Assembly (NCBI GenBank): GCA_040755755.1
Contig: JBFLZW010000001.1
Span: forward strand, 1-64,000
Length of the DNA: 64,000 bases
Direction of reading: 5' to 3'
From: a bacterium
Lineage (GTDB): Bacteria; SZUA-182; DTGQ01
A program made the translations under genes and the position numbers. Positions 8,522 to 19,700 of this stretch are shown here, in pieces. Positions within the stretch are counted from its first letter, which is position 1. Every line of letters starts with the position of its first letter. The notes beneath the pieces were generated by a model that was not told the DNA's origin, ran no database searches, and saw nothing but the letters and a program-made list of their open reading frames with translations.

Positions 8522-9595
8522 TTACACCTGCTCGAAGTATTCCCTGACTCCCAGCTCCATGCTTCGGCCTTGCAGTCCGTAGAGGCCATCCACCGGGTCG
8601 TAGTAAAGGATATTATCATGGACCAATTGTCCCAGGACCTCGGCTGGGGCATCCATAAGCTCGCTTGCCCGTACTGCGGGCTTCTCCCTGAACATCCTGA
8701 GCAGCGGCTCTCGCCGTTCACGGTCCCGCCGGATAATGTCCACAATCGTAGCCACCCGCTCACGCCTGAGCCTGGCTACTACCTCGGTCAGAGATTTTTG
8801 AAAGAGCTGGCCAAGAATAGATTGGATCTCCCAAGGGCTGCCTCCCACCGTGTCCCAGATAATCTCAATCTCATCCTGACTGAGCGTATAGTCTCTGATA
8901 GCGCTGTAGCGCTCAAGGTTATTGAGCCACTCATTTACCTGCTCACGATCAAAGTAGTCGAGTTTCAGGAATTCACTGGTTTTACGGAGCGTGCTGTCCA
9001 CATAGACTTCCTCAATGAAGAAGGCATCAGAGGAGGCAATGATCACCTGGCAGAGGTGATTTTCCTTGGTCATGGCCACAAAGAAATTCATCAACTCATC
9101 AATCAGCCTGCGCTGACCATTGGCCATGTATACTTCCCTCAATTTATGGAATTCGTCGATGATGATTACCGGCTGCTTACCCTTTTTAACCAGGGAGGAG
9201 AGTTCCTTTTTCATTACCAGGAAGGGGTCTTCTTCCTTTTTTTTCAGCACCTTCTCGGTAAAAGCATCGAGATGGAAAAGGCCAACCAGGCTGTATTTTC
9301 GTCTGGTGCCAACCGTAAGACCACTCACCTCTTCTCCTGCCTTGAAGAAAACCTTCAGGAAGTCGTCGTAGTTTTCCAGGAAAATTTCCCGCAGGTTAAG
9401 GAACTTGATCTCGTAGCGGCTCTCTTTCTCCATCTCAGCACACAGCCGGTAGAGAAGGGTAGTCTTGCCGGAGGACTTGGAGCCATAGAGGAAAAGAATG
9501 GCTTCGGGCCGGGTTTCCAGATAATTCTTCAGCTCTCCCATCTCTCTTTCGCGATCAACGAAGGCTGGTTCTTTCTTGAATTCTAACTCTTTCAT
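8522..9595 (-). CDS. ATPase_2-type (archaeal-like) STAND/AAA ATPase
   Basis: A 357-residue P-loop ATPase: an N-terminal FVDREREMGEL motif, Walker A GSKSSGKTTL at about 39-48, Walker B PVIIIDEFHKLR at about 140-151, then helical and winged-helix C-terminal regions. This order is typical of the ATPase_2 family that is abundant in archaea and patchy in bacteria, where the role is usually unknown (restriction-like or regulatory). It is the last member of the accessory patch and runs divergently from the DUF4160/DUF2442 genes. Its ATG lies 22 bp after the argG stop, on the same strand as the arg operon. Horizontal acquisition is likely from context. Confidence 0.82.
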   Translation of the reverse strand: MKELEFKKEPAFVDREREMGELKNYLETRPEAILFLYGSKSSGKTTLLYRLCAEMEKESRYEIKFLNLREIFLENYDDFLKVFFKAGEEVSGLTVGTRRKYSLVGLFHLDAFTEKVLKKKEEDPFLVMKKELSSLVKKGKQPVIIIDEFHKLREVYMANGQRRLIDELMNFFVAMTKENHLCQVIIASSDAFFIEEVYVDSTLRKTSEFLKLDYFDREQVNEWLNNLERYSAIRDYTLSQDEIEIIWDTVGGSPWEIQSILGQLFQKSLTEVVARLRRERVATIVDIIRRDRERREPLLRMFREKPAVRASELMDAPAEVLGQLVHDNILYYDPVDGLYGLQGRSMELGVREYFEQV

Positions 9596-9617
9596 CTGAA
9601 GTTATTCCACCCCTTTA

Positions 9618-10829
9618 TCAATCACCTTCAGCCTTGACCTGAGCAGCCAGCTTCAGGGGTAATCCCCAGAGTTTGCAGAAATATTCACCGCCCCGGTGAT
9701 CGAAGATATCTTTCTGGGTGTAGGTGGCAAGGTCTTCACTATAGAGGGAAAAGGGGGATTTTCTTCCCACGCAGGTGCACTGTCCGGGGAGCAGCCTCAT
9801 CCGGACCTGGCCGCTGACCAGCTCCTGCAGGACCTTTGAAAAAGCATCCAGGGCCCGCCGGAGCTCGGAATGCCACAGGCCATAGTAGACAATTTCCGCA
9901 TACCGGGTGGCTATTCCCTCCTTGAAGTGCATGGTTTCCCGGTCAAGGACCAAAGACTCCAGTTCTTTATGGGCAGCAAGAAGAATGGTAGCTGCCGGGG
10001 CCTCATAGATCTCGCGGGATTTGATGCCTACCAGGCGGTTTTCCACCATGTCGTATCTGCCGATGCCGTATTCTCCTCCGATCCTGTTGAGCTGCTTCAC
10101 CAGTTCCACCGGACTGAAGGTCTGGCCGTCAATGGCTATTGGCGTTCCGTGGTCGAAGGTCAATTCCAGATACCGTGGAGCAGACGGGGCCTTTGACAGG
10201 GATTGGGTGATGAGATAGGCATCTTCGGGAGGCTCGACCCAGGGGTCTTCCAATACCCCGCATTCGATGCTGACGCCCCACAGATTCATGTCAATGCTGT
10301 AGGGTTTCTCTTTAGTGGCCGGTACCGGGATGCCATGCTCCTTGGCGTACTGAATTTCCTCTTCACGCGATTTGAACTCCCATCCCCGCACCGGAGCGAT
10401 GATTTCAAGACGGCTGTCAAGGGCCATAATCGAAACATCGAACCGCACCTGATCATTTCCCTTGCCGGTTGAGCCATGCACCACGGCCCTGGCTCCCTCC
10501 CGCCTGGCAACCTCGACGAGTTTTTCGGCAATCAGGGGACGGCCCAAAGCGGTAGCCAGAGGGTACTTCCCCTCATAGACTGCATTGGCCCACAGGGCCG
10601 GGAAACAGTAGCGGGTGAGAAATTCCTCACGCAAATCCTCCACATAAACTTTTGAAGCTCCGATCTGGATGCCCTTGTCACGAATTTTGCCAACATCCTC
10701 TTCCTGCCCAAGATCTGCAACCAGGGCAATGACTTCTGTCTGGTATTTATCGATCAGCCACCTGATGATGACCGAAGTATCCAATCCGCCTGAATAGGCC
10801 AAAACAACCTTATCGATTTTGCTGCTCAT
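9618..10829 (-). CDS. argG: Argininosuccinate synthase
   Basis: ATP-dependent ligase that joins citrulline and aspartate. It has 403 residues from the ATG at 10829 (MSSKIDK); an in-frame TTG twelve bases upstream is less likely because it abuts the GAGG motif. The N-type PP-loop AYSGGLDTS lies at residues 11-19, and the conserved GSTGKGNDQVRF block binds ATP and citrulline. It sits 21 bp after argF in the xerC-hslVU-argDFG operon. Downstream, the accessory ATPase gene replaces the expected argH neighbour. Confidence 0.97.
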   Translation of the reverse strand: MSSKIDKVVLAYSGGLDTSVIIRWLIDKYQTEVIALVADLGQEEDVGKIRDKGIQIGASKVYVEDLREEFLTRYCFPALWANAVYEGKYPLATALGRPLIAEKLVEVARREGARAVVHGSTGKGNDQVRFDVSIMALDSRLEIIAPVRGWEFKSREEEIQYAKEHGIPVPATKEKPYSIDMNLWGVSIECGVLEDPWVEPPEDAYLITQSLSKAPSAPRYLELTFDHGTPIAIDGQTFSPVELVKQLNRIGGEYGIGRYDMVENRLVGIKSREIYEAPAATILLAAHKELESLVLDRETMHFKEGIATRYAEIVYYGLWHSELRRALDAFSKVLQELVSGQVRMRLLPGQCTCVGRKSPFSLYSEDLATYTQKDIFDHRGGEYFCKLWGLPLKLAAQVKAEGD

Positions 10830-10850
10830 AGGGTTTATCAATCCTCACAC

Positions 10851-11825
10851 TCATAAATGGTTTTTTCGGTTTTTTTCTGGTGTGCTTCCCAGGGATGCAC
10901 CCGCCAGGAGCTTGAGCAGGACAGCCTGCTGCAGGTAAAGGCGATTCTCTGCCTGGTCAAAAACGATTGAATTTCTGCCCTCCAGCACATCTTCCGTGAT
11001 TTCCTCTCCGCGGTGGGCTGGCAGGCAGTGCATGACCAGGACATCTTTCCGGGCTTTCTTCACCAGGGCCCGGTTGATTTGATAGCCATCAAAAGCCCGC
11101 CTTCGCTCTTCCTTTTCCGCTTCCTGCCCCATACTGACCCAGACATCCGTGTACAGGACATCTGCCTGATGGGCCGCTTCCTGCGGATCATGGGTAATCA
11201 CGATCCGCTTTTTGGCTATGCCCTGCGAGACATCGGCTTCCCTGATCACTTCGGGGTCAGGCTCATATCCGGCCGGGCAGGCAATCCAGAGGTGAAGATT
11301 CAGCAGTGCTGCCGCCTGGATCCAGGAATTGGCGACATTATTGCCATCTCCGATGTAGGCAATCTTGAGATCGCTGAAGCTTCCGATTTTTTCCTTTATG
11401 GTAAATAGATCGCTCAGAATCTGGCAGGGATGGAATTTGTCGGTCAGCCCATTAATAACCGGAATAGTCGCATAGCGGGCAAGCTCTTCGATTTCCTGCT
11501 GCTGAAAGGTCCGGACCAGGACAGCATCGACATAGCCGGAAAGAATGCGCGCCGTATCCATGACCGGCTCTCCCCTGCCTATTTGCAGGTCATTGGCATT
11601 CAGGTAGAGAGCATATCCTCCCAGGTGAATCATGCCCACCTCAAACGAGATGCGCGTCCGGGTGGAGGATTTTTGAAAAATCATGGCCAGGGTTTTCCCC
11701 TTCAGCGGTGCAAAGTTGATGTCCTGCTGCTTCTTCCGCTTGAGCTTCAAGTCAAAGCTTAAGGCAAGGAGACTCTCAAAATCCTCACGGTTGAGATCTT
11801 TCATACTCAATAGGTCTTTGTTCAT
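10851..11825 (-). CDS. argF: Ornithine carbamoyltransferase
   Basis: Transfers the carbamoyl group from carbamoyl phosphate to ornithine to give citrulline. It has 324 residues, with the carbamoyl-phosphate motif STRTR at 54-58, HPCQ at 132-135, the ornithine-binding SMGQ at 230-233 and catalytic HCLP at 265-268. It lies 18 bp after argD and 21 bp before argG, so it is operonic. No ARG box was identified. Confidence 0.97.
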   Translation of the reverse strand: MNKDLLSMKDLNREDFESLLALSFDLKLKRKKQQDINFAPLKGKTLAMIFQKSSTRTRISFEVGMIHLGGYALYLNANDLQIGRGEPVMDTARILSGYVDAVLVRTFQQQEIEELARYATIPVINGLTDKFHPCQILSDLFTIKEKIGSFSDLKIAYIGDGNNVANSWIQAAALLNLHLWIACPAGYEPDPEVIREADVSQGIAKKRIVITHDPQEAAHQADVLYTDVWVSMGQEAEKEERRRAFDGYQINRALVKKARKDVLVMHCLPAHRGEEITEDVLEGRNSIVFDQAENRLYLQQAVLLKLLAGASLGSTPEKNRKNHL

Positions 11826-11843
11826 GAGTCGATTCCCAAGCTG

Positions 11844-13058
11844 TTATTGACTGACATTATCTGCCTGAGAGAGTACCGCATCCAGGACAGCAAGCCCTTC
11901 ATCAATCTCTTCCCGGCTGATAACGAGAGGAGGCAGAAAGCGAAGGACATTACCCATGGTGCAATTAATGATCAGGCCCTTTTCAAGGCAAGTGCGGACA
12001 ATCCGGCTTCCATCTCTATCCAGCTCCATTCCCCACAGGAGCCCTTTTCCCCGCACTTCTTTGATGAAGGGATACTTTCGCTGAAGGCCCTTGATACCCT
12101 CACTCAGGTGGTTCCCCGCTTTTTGGCAATTCTCCAGGATCCCGTCCTCCACAATGGCTGAAACCGTGGCTATGCCTGCTGCACAGGAGAGTGGATTACC
12201 GCCAAACGTGGTGGCATGACTTCCGGGAACAAAAGCCCGGGCTACCTCATCCCTGGCCAGGATTGCCCCGATCGGCACTCCAGAGCCCAGGGCTTTGGCC
12301 ATGCTCACAATGTCCGGCTCAAGGTCTGCATGCTGATGGCAGAAAAACCGTCCGGTCCGGCCAATGCCGGTCTGGACCTCATCGAGAATCAGCAAAATCC
12401 CCTGCCGGGTGCAAAAATCCCGAAGACCGGCGAGATATTCGATTGTGCCGACATGGACACCGCCCTCTCCCTGGATCGGCTCGATCATCACGGCAATGGT
12501 CGCATCATTCGCCGCCTCCCTGACCGCTGCCAGATCATTGAAGGGGACATGCCTGAAACCGGAAAGAAGCGGCTCGAAGCCCTTTTGAACCTTCTCCTGG
12601 CCGGTGGCGGTAAGAGTGGCCATAGTCCGTCCGTGAAAGGAGCGATAAGCGGTAATGATCTCACCCTGCTCTATACCCCGCTCTTTCCTGGCATAGATCC
12701 GGGCCAGCTTGATGGCCGCCTCGTTTGCTTCGGCTCCGCTGTTGCAGAAAAACATTTTGCCGCTGAATGCCTGCCGGACAATCATCTGCGCCAGTCTGGC
12801 CTGCTGGGAAATGGTGAACAGGTTGGATACATGAAGCAGCTTTTCCGCCTGCTCCTGAATAGCCTTGACCACCGACGGATAGCCATATCCCAGGCTGTTT
12901 ACCCCCAGGCCGCTCACAAAATCCAGGTATTTTCTGCCTTCAGTATCCCACAGCCGGCATCCCTGCCCCCGCTCAAAGACAACCGCCTGCCGATTATAAG
13001 TAGGAATGAGGTATTTTTGCGTTAAATTGATAATTTCCTCTGTATCAGGCACGCTCAA
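11844..13058 (-). CDS. argD: Acetylornithine/succinyldiaminopimelate aminotransferase
   Basis: Class III PLP aminotransferase of arginine synthesis. It may also serve the succinylase branch of the diaminopimelate pathway, whose other genes are in the same operon. It has 404 residues; SGAEANEAA is at 107-115, LDEVQTGIGRTG at 225-236, and the PLP-lysine is Lys255 in SMAKALGSG. It is followed by argF after 18 bp and preceded by hslU. Confidence 0.96.
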   Translation of the reverse strand: MSVPDTEEIINLTQKYLIPTYNRQAVVFERGQGCRLWDTEGRKYLDFVSGLGVNSLGYGYPSVVKAIQEQAEKLLHVSNLFTISQQARLAQMIVRQAFSGKMFFCNSGAEANEAAIKLARIYARKERGIEQGEIITAYRSFHGRTMATLTATGQEKVQKGFEPLLSGFRHVPFNDLAAVREAANDATIAVMIEPIQGEGGVHVGTIEYLAGLRDFCTRQGILLILDEVQTGIGRTGRFFCHQHADLEPDIVSMAKALGSGVPIGAILARDEVARAFVPGSHATTFGGNPLSCAAGIATVSAIVEDGILENCQKAGNHLSEGIKGLQRKYPFIKEVRGKGLLWGMELDRDGSRIVRTCLEKGLIINCTMGNVLRFLPPLVISREEIDEGLAVLDAVLSQADNVSQ

Positions 13059-13088
13059 TTTCCTTTCACGTTCGGGAATGGTAGATCT

Positions 13089-14516
13089 TTACAGGATGTA
13101 TCTGCTGAGGTCCTCATCCTTGATAATATCCACCAGCTTATCATTGACATATTTGGCATCGATAACTATTTTCTGCTCTTCCATTTCCGGAGCATGGAAT
13201 GATATATCTTCCAATACCTTGTCCATTATGGTATGCAATCTCCTGGCCCCGATGTTTTCGCCCTTGTCATTAACCTGGGTGGCCAGAGAGGCGATCGCCT
13301 GAATGGCTGATTCCTCGAACACCAGATCGATCCCTTCGGTTTGCAGCAGGGCTTTGTATTGCTTGATCAAAGCATTTTCCGGCTCGGTCAGGATCCGGAT
13401 AAAATCCTCTTTTCCCAGAGGAGCAAGCTCAACCCGGATCGGAAACCGCCCCTGGAGCTCCGGAATTAAGTCGGAGGGTTTCGAAACGTGAAAAGCCCCG
13501 GCGGCAATGAACAGAATATGGTCTGTCTTAACCATGCCGTACTTGGTGGTTACGGTGGTGCCCTCCACGATCGGCAGCAGGTCCCGCTGCACACCCTCAC
13601 GGGAGACATCCGGCCCGCTCGTGCTCTTTTGACCGGCGATTTTATCGATCTCATCCAGAAAGATGATTCCGGACTGCTCTACCTGGTTGATCGCCTCGGC
13701 AATGACCTCATCCATGTCAATCAGCCTCTGGGTTTCATCCTGGAGGATCAGTTTGCGGGCATCCTTGAGCTTCATTTTTCTTTTCTTGACCTTACTGGGG
13801 AAGATGCCGGAGAACATCTCCTTGAAATTGATATCCATTTCCTCAAGGCCGACATTGGAAAAGACCTCAATCATGGGCATATTCCGTTCTTTCGACTCAA
13901 GCTCAATGACTTTTTCCTCGAATTTTCCAGCCCGCAGCTTCTCCCGTATTTTTTCCCGTGTGCCGGTCATCGAGAATGGAGCACCAGGCACTGAAAAACC
14001 CGGACCGGAGGCAGGTAACTCTTCTCCACTCTCAGGAGGAAACTGGCTTTCAGCACCAAATCCCTGGGGCTGAGGCTGCTGGGAAGGGGGGAGAAGAATG
14101 TCCAGAAGCCTTTCCTCGACCAGGGCTTCCGCCTTGTCCTTGACCTTGTCCCTGGCTTCAGATTTAACCATATTTACCGCCAGGTGAGTGAGGTCGCGGA
14201 TCATGGATTCGACATCCCGGCCAACATAGCCGACCTCCGTATATTTGGAAGCCTCAACCTTCAGAAAAGGGGCATTGGCGAGCCGTGACAGTCTTCTGGC
14301 AATCTCGGTTTTGCCTACTCCGGTGGGACCAATCATGATAATATTTTTCGGAGCGATTTCATCGCGAAGATCCGGGGCGAGCTGCTGCCTCCGCCATCGG
14401 TTGCGCAGGGCAATGGCCACGGCCTTCTTGGCTGATTCCTGCCCGACAATATACTTACCCAGTTCGCTCACGATTTTTCTTGGAGTTAATGCATCTACGC
14501 TGAGCTCAATATCCAT
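13089..14516 (-). CDS. hslU: ATP-dependent protease ATPase subunit HslU
   Basis: AAA+ unfoldase of the HslVU (ClpYQ) protease. It has 475 residues, with Walker A GPTGVGKT at 63-70, Walker B IIFLDEID in the second half, and the C-terminal sensor segment with the conserved last residues (LSRYIL) that dock into HslV. The variable intermediate domain (about 110-230) contains a Pro/Gln/Gly-rich stretch near 140-175. It follows hslV after 32 bp in one transcription unit. Confidence 0.97.
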   Translation of the reverse strand: MDIELSVDALTPRKIVSELGKYIVGQESAKKAVAIALRNRWRRQQLAPDLRDEIAPKNIIMIGPTGVGKTEIARRLSRLANAPFLKVEASKYTEVGYVGRDVESMIRDLTHLAVNMVKSEARDKVKDKAEALVEERLLDILLPPSQQPQPQGFGAESQFPPESGEELPASGPGFSVPGAPFSMTGTREKIREKLRAGKFEEKVIELESKERNMPMIEVFSNVGLEEMDINFKEMFSGIFPSKVKKRKMKLKDARKLILQDETQRLIDMDEVIAEAINQVEQSGIIFLDEIDKIAGQKSTSGPDVSREGVQRDLLPIVEGTTVTTKYGMVKTDHILFIAAGAFHVSKPSDLIPELQGRFPIRVELAPLGKEDFIRILTEPENALIKQYKALLQTEGIDLVFEESAIQAIASLATQVNDKGENIGARRLHTIMDKVLEDISFHAPEMEEQKIVIDAKYVNDKLVDIIKDEDLSRYIL

Positions 14517-14548
14517 ATTTTTACTTATTCTTCCTTGTTGCGTTTTTC

Positions 14549-15100
14549 TTAGATTTCCTCAATGGTTAAGAAGCTGTTCGTGTAAATACAAATAGAGCTG
14601 GTAATCTTCATGGCCTCCTCGACGATTTGTCTGGCTTCCATATCCGTGTGAAGCAGCAATGCTCTGGCTGCGGCCAAAGCATAAGCTCCCCCTGATCCGA
14701 TGGCCATAATCCCCTCGGACGGCTCAATCACATCTCCTGACCCGGAAATAATAAAGAAGTGCTCTTTACTGGCCACGGACAGCATTGCCTCCAGCCTTCT
14801 CAACACCTTATCCATCCGCCACTCTTTGGCCAGCTCTACCGATGCCTTGGAAAGGTTGCCGCGGTATTCTTCCAGTTTGGCTTCCAGCTTTCCCAGCAGG
14901 GCAAAAGCATCCGCCGAGGTTCCGGCAAAACCGGCAACGATGGAATCCTTGTACATCTTGCGCACTTTTTTGGCGTTGGCTTTCATAATGGTCTGGCCGA
15001 AAGTCACCTGGCCATCACCAGCCATAACGACTTTTTCATTTCTCCGCACGCACAATATTGTGGTAGATCGTATTATCGGCTCATGCCGTTGCTCTGTCAT
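14549..15100 (-). CDS. hslV: ATP-dependent protease peptidase subunit HslV
   Basis: N-terminal-nucleophile threonine peptidase of HslVU. The 183-residue product has the family block [25 protein letters not shown]. The nucleophilic Thr is residue 13 when translation starts at the only in-frame ATG, so a 12-residue leader ([12 protein letters not shown]) would have to be removed; many HslV proteins need only Met or a few residues removed. It is preceded by AGGAAA and lies 29 bp after xerC. Catalytic core and length are otherwise normal. Confidence 0.95.
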   Translation of the reverse strand: MTEQRHEPIIRSTTILCVRRNEKVVMAGDGQVTFGQTIMKANAKKVRKMYKDSIVAGFAGTSADAFALLGKLEAKLEEYRGNLSKASVELAKEWRMDKVLRRLEAMLSVASKEHFFIISGSGDVIEPSEGIMAIGSGGAYALAAARALLLHTDMEARQIVEEAMKITSSICIYTNSFLTIEEI

Positions 15101-15129
15101 GATCTTAAATTTCCTGTTTTTATGCTCTT

Positions 15130-16053
15130 CTATGCTTTAGGATGAGATTTATCATAAACCTGCATGAGGTGATCCAGGCTCAGGTGAGTATATTTCTGGG
15201 TGGTCGCAAGGCTGGCATGCCCCAGCATTTCCTGAATGCTCCGCAGGTCGACACCGGCATCGAGCAGATGCGTGGCAAAGGTGTGCCGAAACGAATGCGG
15301 ACTGGCAGTATCGGATATTCCGTTTTCCCGAAAGTACTTCTTGCAGATTCTGGCCACACTGCGGCTCGATAATCGGGTTCCATATTTGTTAATAAACAGG
15401 GGAGTTAAATTTTTTTGTCCCATTTTCTGCTGAAATTCCCGTTTGCACGGGATGTATTCCCGCAGCGAAGATGCAGCCCTGGTTCCCAGCGGGACCACCC
15501 GCTCTTTCTTTCCTTTCCCCAGAACCCGGATCATCCGGCTGGCGAAATCAATGTGTTCTTCATTTAAAGCAGTAAGCTCAGACACTCTCAGTCCACAGGC
15601 ATACAAAACCTCGAAGATGGTTTTATCTCTCAGTTCCCAAAAGCCGGGGGTAAGAGAGTCGAGAAGCCTGAATATTTCATCGATGGTCAGAAAAGAAGGT
15701 ATCTTCACCCCCACCTTGGGCGATGAGAGAAGCACTACCCTGCTTTCTACCGGCATTCCTTCCCTGATGAGGTATTTATAGAAAGACTTGATAGCCGAGA
15801 TTTTCCTTACAATGGTGGTTCTGGCAAGCTTTCGGTTGAAAAGCTGGTTCAGATATTCTCTCACCTGCGATAAATCGACTTTCTGAAGCTCTTGGTACAG
15901 ATTATTGGTATCTTCTCCGTCCTGAATACCCAGAGCATGAAAAAACTGAAGCAGGTCGTTCCGGTAAGCCCGCAGAGTATGATTTGAATAGTTAAGCTCC
16001 ACTTGGAGATAATTAAGAAATTCTTTCACTTTTCCATTCCAGACCTGGATCAA
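15130..16053 (-). CDS. xerC: Tyrosine recombinase XerC
   Basis: Site-specific recombinase that resolves chromosome dimers at dif together with XerD. The 307 residues form an N-terminal SAM-like core-binding domain and a C-terminal catalytic domain with Arg156, Lys180, His253, Arg256, His279 and the nucleophile Tyr288. The start is TTG at 16053; AAGGAG lies about 13 bases upstream. A TATAAT hexamer on the minus strand (16075-16080) is a plausible -10 box for the whole xerC-hslVU-arg operon, but I see no good -35. The xerC-hslVU linkage is common in bacteria. Confidence 0.94.
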   Translation of the reverse strand: MIQVWNGKVKEFLNYLQVELNYSNHTLRAYRNDLLQFFHALGIQDGEDTNNLYQELQKVDLSQVREYLNQLFNRKLARTTIVRKISAIKSFYKYLIREGMPVESRVVLLSSPKVGVKIPSFLTIDEIFRLLDSLTPGFWELRDKTIFEVLYACGLRVSELTALNEEHIDFASRMIRVLGKGKKERVVPLGTRAASSLREYIPCKREFQQKMGQKNLTPLFINKYGTRLSSRSVARICKKYFRENGISDTASPHSFRHTFATHLLDAGVDLRSIQEMLGHASLATTQKYTHLSLDHLMQVYDKSHPKA

Positions 16054-16184
16054 AAAGAGTTAACAGCTCCTTAGATTATAATCAAAAATTAAAAGTTAGC
16101 ACTTTTTTTTTAAATTGTCAAGATCAGCAGTGGACTTCAGCGATTCAGAGAGTGGGTCGTCAGAACGAATATTCAGCGACCTGA

Positions 16185-16358
16185 ATATCTATTGGGAAGG
16201 AAGTGCCAGACCGTTTCGAGAAGGTTCTGGCGATGGGGCCTGGAGGAGTCTACACCGGGAAAACCTATGGAGACTATCTGGCAGTATCACAGCAGTTTGC
16301 CAGGGCCATCTTTGAGGTATATCTGGAAGGCGACGGATCCATCAGGGTAAAGGCGTAA
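16185..16358 (+). pseudogene. Orphan C-terminal coding fragment
   Basis: A short frame opened by a TGA at 16182 and closed by a TAA at 16356-16358. It reads like real protein (VPDRFEKVLAMGPGGVYTGK, then a YGDYLAVSQQFARAIFEV stretch and ending GSIRVKA). The composition is protein-like and lacks a plausible start, so it may be the tail of a gene lost by deletion. I do not recognise the parent family. Chance coding cannot be excluded for 57 codons. Confidence 0.35.
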
Positions 16359-16470
16359 TCAATTCCGTATTTCCTCGTCAGTTTATTGATAACCTGTCTT
16401 TTAATACTACGAAGAGTTGAATGTTCAACATGTTCGGGGTTAGAGCTCAGAAATGAGGGGAGAACCGAAA

Positions 16471-16503
16471 GCCTTTATTCTGGCTCCTGACTCCTGGATT
16501 CTC
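16471..16503. repeat. Half copy of the GGAGTCAG/CTGACTCC dispersed repeat
   Basis: This stretch of the 16359-16701 gap nearly matches the reverse complement of the left arm at 46634-46661 (shared core GCCTTTATTCTGGCTCCT). Only one arm is present. The rest of the gap holds the promoter region of the large secreted-protein gene and nothing else that I can name. Confidence 0.6.
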
Positions 16504-16701
16504 AAAAAAATTTTGAATTTTAAGCCACTTACAGTATATTATTTCAAAAGGGGGTGATGTCGAGAGAGGTAATATATGGCCTGGGAACCTTCTTGATGAA
16601 TATCCCCGGCTCCTTCCTGACTACCGAATTAATAACCGCTGACCATCGGTCGATGTAACTTTAACTTGATTGATTAACCAGGAAATGGTGGAGGAGAAGC
16701 T

Positions 16702-19700
16702 ATGAGAGACCTTAGCATGAAAAAGCTTTTCTCGATTTTGCTGGCAGCGTTCTGCATTCTTGTTTCGGCAGCAGGACTTGCCTCAGGGGCAGGACTGGCT
16801 GGCAGTGCCTGGCCTTGCAGAGGGCATGACGCCCGGCACACGGGGTGCAGTTCATATCGTGGATCACAAAGCGGCAGCGTAAAATGGAGTTATGAGGTCG
16901 GCAAGTGGATAGATTCTTCACCCTCTCTTGGTGCTGACGGTACGGTCTATGCGGGAAGTAATGATGGCAGAATCTATGCTCTCGATCCCAATGGCAAACT
17001 CAAGTGGGGCTTCCAGACCGTATCGAGTGTCAGCTCTTCACCCGCCGCAGCCGATGATGGCACGGTCTATGCCGGAAGTAATGACGGCAAAATTTATGCC
17101 CTCGATCCCAACGGCAGCCAGAAATGGGTCTATCGGACCGGAGGAGGAGTCCACTCCTCACCGGCTGTGGGCACTGACGGCACGATCTATGCCGGGAGCC
17201 TTGATTATAAGCTCTACGCCTTGAAACCGGATGGCACCCTGAAATGGAGCTATCCGACCGAAGGGGGAATCCATTCCTCACCGGCTGTCGGTCCTGATGG
17301 CACCATCTATGTCGGGAGTTATGACTATAGGCTGTATGCTGTTAATCCTGATGGTACCCTGAAATGGCGCTTTCCGACATCGTTTTATGTCTGCTCTTCA
17401 CCCGCTGTCGGTGCTGATGGCACGATTTACGTCGGAGGCGGATGGTGGGGAGATGGAAAGGCGGACGGCAAAATCTATGCCATAAGGCCTGATGGCACTT
17501 CAAAATGGAGCTACCCGACTGGGGCTGATGTTTATTCCTCACCGGCCATCGGTCCTGACGGCACCATCTATGTCGGGAGCAATGATGGTCAGGTCTATGC
17601 CTTACGGCCTGACGGCACACTCAAGTGGGCCTGCAAAACCGGCGGTCCGGTCCATTCTTCACCGGCCGTTGGTGCAGACGGCACGGTTTATGTCGGCAGC
17701 GACGATGACAAAGTTTATGCCTTGAATCCTGAAGATGGCAGCGTCAAATGGAGCCACCAGACCGGCGGCGATATCTATTCCTCGCCAGCTATCGGTGCTG
17801 AGGGTGTGGTTTACATCGGCAGCCGGGATGGCAGGTTGTACGCCTTCGGCGACACTGTCTGCATGAGCAGCGCTCAGTGCGCCAGCGGGGAGTATTGCCG
17901 GAAAGAGGAAGGAATGTGTAATCAGTTGGGAATTTGCGCTCCCAGACCGCAAGAGTGCATCACGCTCTCCGATCCGGTCTGCGGGTGTGATGGTCATCCC
18001 TATTCCAGTTCCTGCGAGGCGGCTCAGCAGGGGGTGAGTGTGAATTATCGGGGAGCATGCTCATCGGGTGCTCCTTTCGACGCAACGCAAAGCCCCTGGC
18101 CGGTCAAGGGATACGATATCCGGCGCAGCGGCCAGAGCCCCTACCTCGGAGCCCAGACAAATAATCTCAAATGGAGCTCCCAGGCAGTCTACTCGATCGA
18201 TTCTTCCCCGGCCATAGGAGCTGACGGCACGATCTATGCCGGAAGTTATGACGGGAAGGTTTATGCTTTTGACCCCAATAACGGCAGCCAGAAATGGGGC
18301 CTTCAGACCGGGGGCAGGATCATTTCTTCACCGGCCATAGCTGCCGATGGCACGATCTATGTCGGAACCGAGCATGGCCGGGTTTATGCCGTAAATCCCA
18401 ACGGCAGCCAGAAGTGGGTATATTCCCTGCTTCCTCCCTATATCTCCCAACCGGGGCCTGCCATTTACTCCTCACCAGTTATCGGCGCTGACGGCACGGT
18501 CTATGTCGGGACCGGAGATGGCAAGGTTCTGGCCCTGAATCCGGACAGCAGTCTGAAGTGGTCGTTCAAGGCCGGTGACAAGGTCGATTCTTCCCCGGCC
18601 ATAGGAGCTGACGACACGATCTATGTCGGCAGCTATGACCGCAGGCTCTATGCTCTGAAACCTGAGGACGGAACCCCGAAGTGGAGCTTTCTGGCCGGGG
18701 ACCGGATCAGTTCCTCGCCAGCCGTCGGGACTGATGGAACAATCTATATCGGCAGCCTGGATGGCAGGTTTTACGCTGTCAGCCCGCAAAATGGCAGCCA
18801 GAAATGGGTTGTTCAGACCGGCGGAGGGATCTATTCCTCGCCAGCCATTGCTTCTGACGGGACAATTTACTTTGGAAGCAGCGACAGCAAGGTTTATGCT
18901 CTCCGGCCAAATGGCAGTCTGAAATGGAGTCATGCTGTCGGAGGCGCTGTCGATTCCTCCCCGGCCCTTGGATCTGACGGCACGGTGTATATCGGCTGCC
19001 GGGACGGCAATATCTTTGCACTCAACCCGCAGGATGGCAGCCAGAAATGGAGCTATCAGACCGGCGATACGGTCTTTTCCTCCCCGGCCATTGATGCCGA
19101 TGGCACGGTCTATATCGGCAGCCGGGATGGCAGGCTCTATGCCTTCGGCAATCCATCCTGCACGGACAATACGCAGTGCTCATTTGGGGAGTATTGCCAG
19201 GTGAAAAGCGGCACCTGCCAGGGGAAGGGAACCTGTACCCGTCTGCCCTCTGCATGCCCTGAGTATTACGCTCCGGTCTGCGGATGCGACGGTGTGACCT
19301 ATTCCAATTCATGCGAGGCGGCTGCCAGGGGAGTGAGCGTGGCCTCCGAGGGAGAGTGTTCGGCCTCCTCCTCCGGCGGGCTGGCCAAAAGCGCCTGGCC
19401 CGCCAAGGGGTATGATACCCGGCGCACCGGTCAGAGCCCCTATTCCGCTGCCCAGACCAACACCCTCAAATGGAGTCGCCCGACCGGCTACCAGGTTGAT
19501 TCCTCACCAGCCATAGGGATTGACGGCACCATCTATGTGGGAAGCTCCGATGGAAAGATTTATGCTCTCGATCCCAACGGCAGCCAAAAGTGGGGCTATC
19601 AGACCGGGGGCAGGGTCATCTCCTCACCAGCCATAGCTGCTGACGGCACGGTCTATGTCGGCAGTGAAAACGGCCGGCTTTATGCCATGAATCCCAACGG

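Noticed and set aside
16115-16315. Overlapping plus-strand 66-codon frame in the xerC gap
   Set aside because: Composition is not protein-like (Arg/Ser/Trp-rich); the protein-like reading there is in a different frame.
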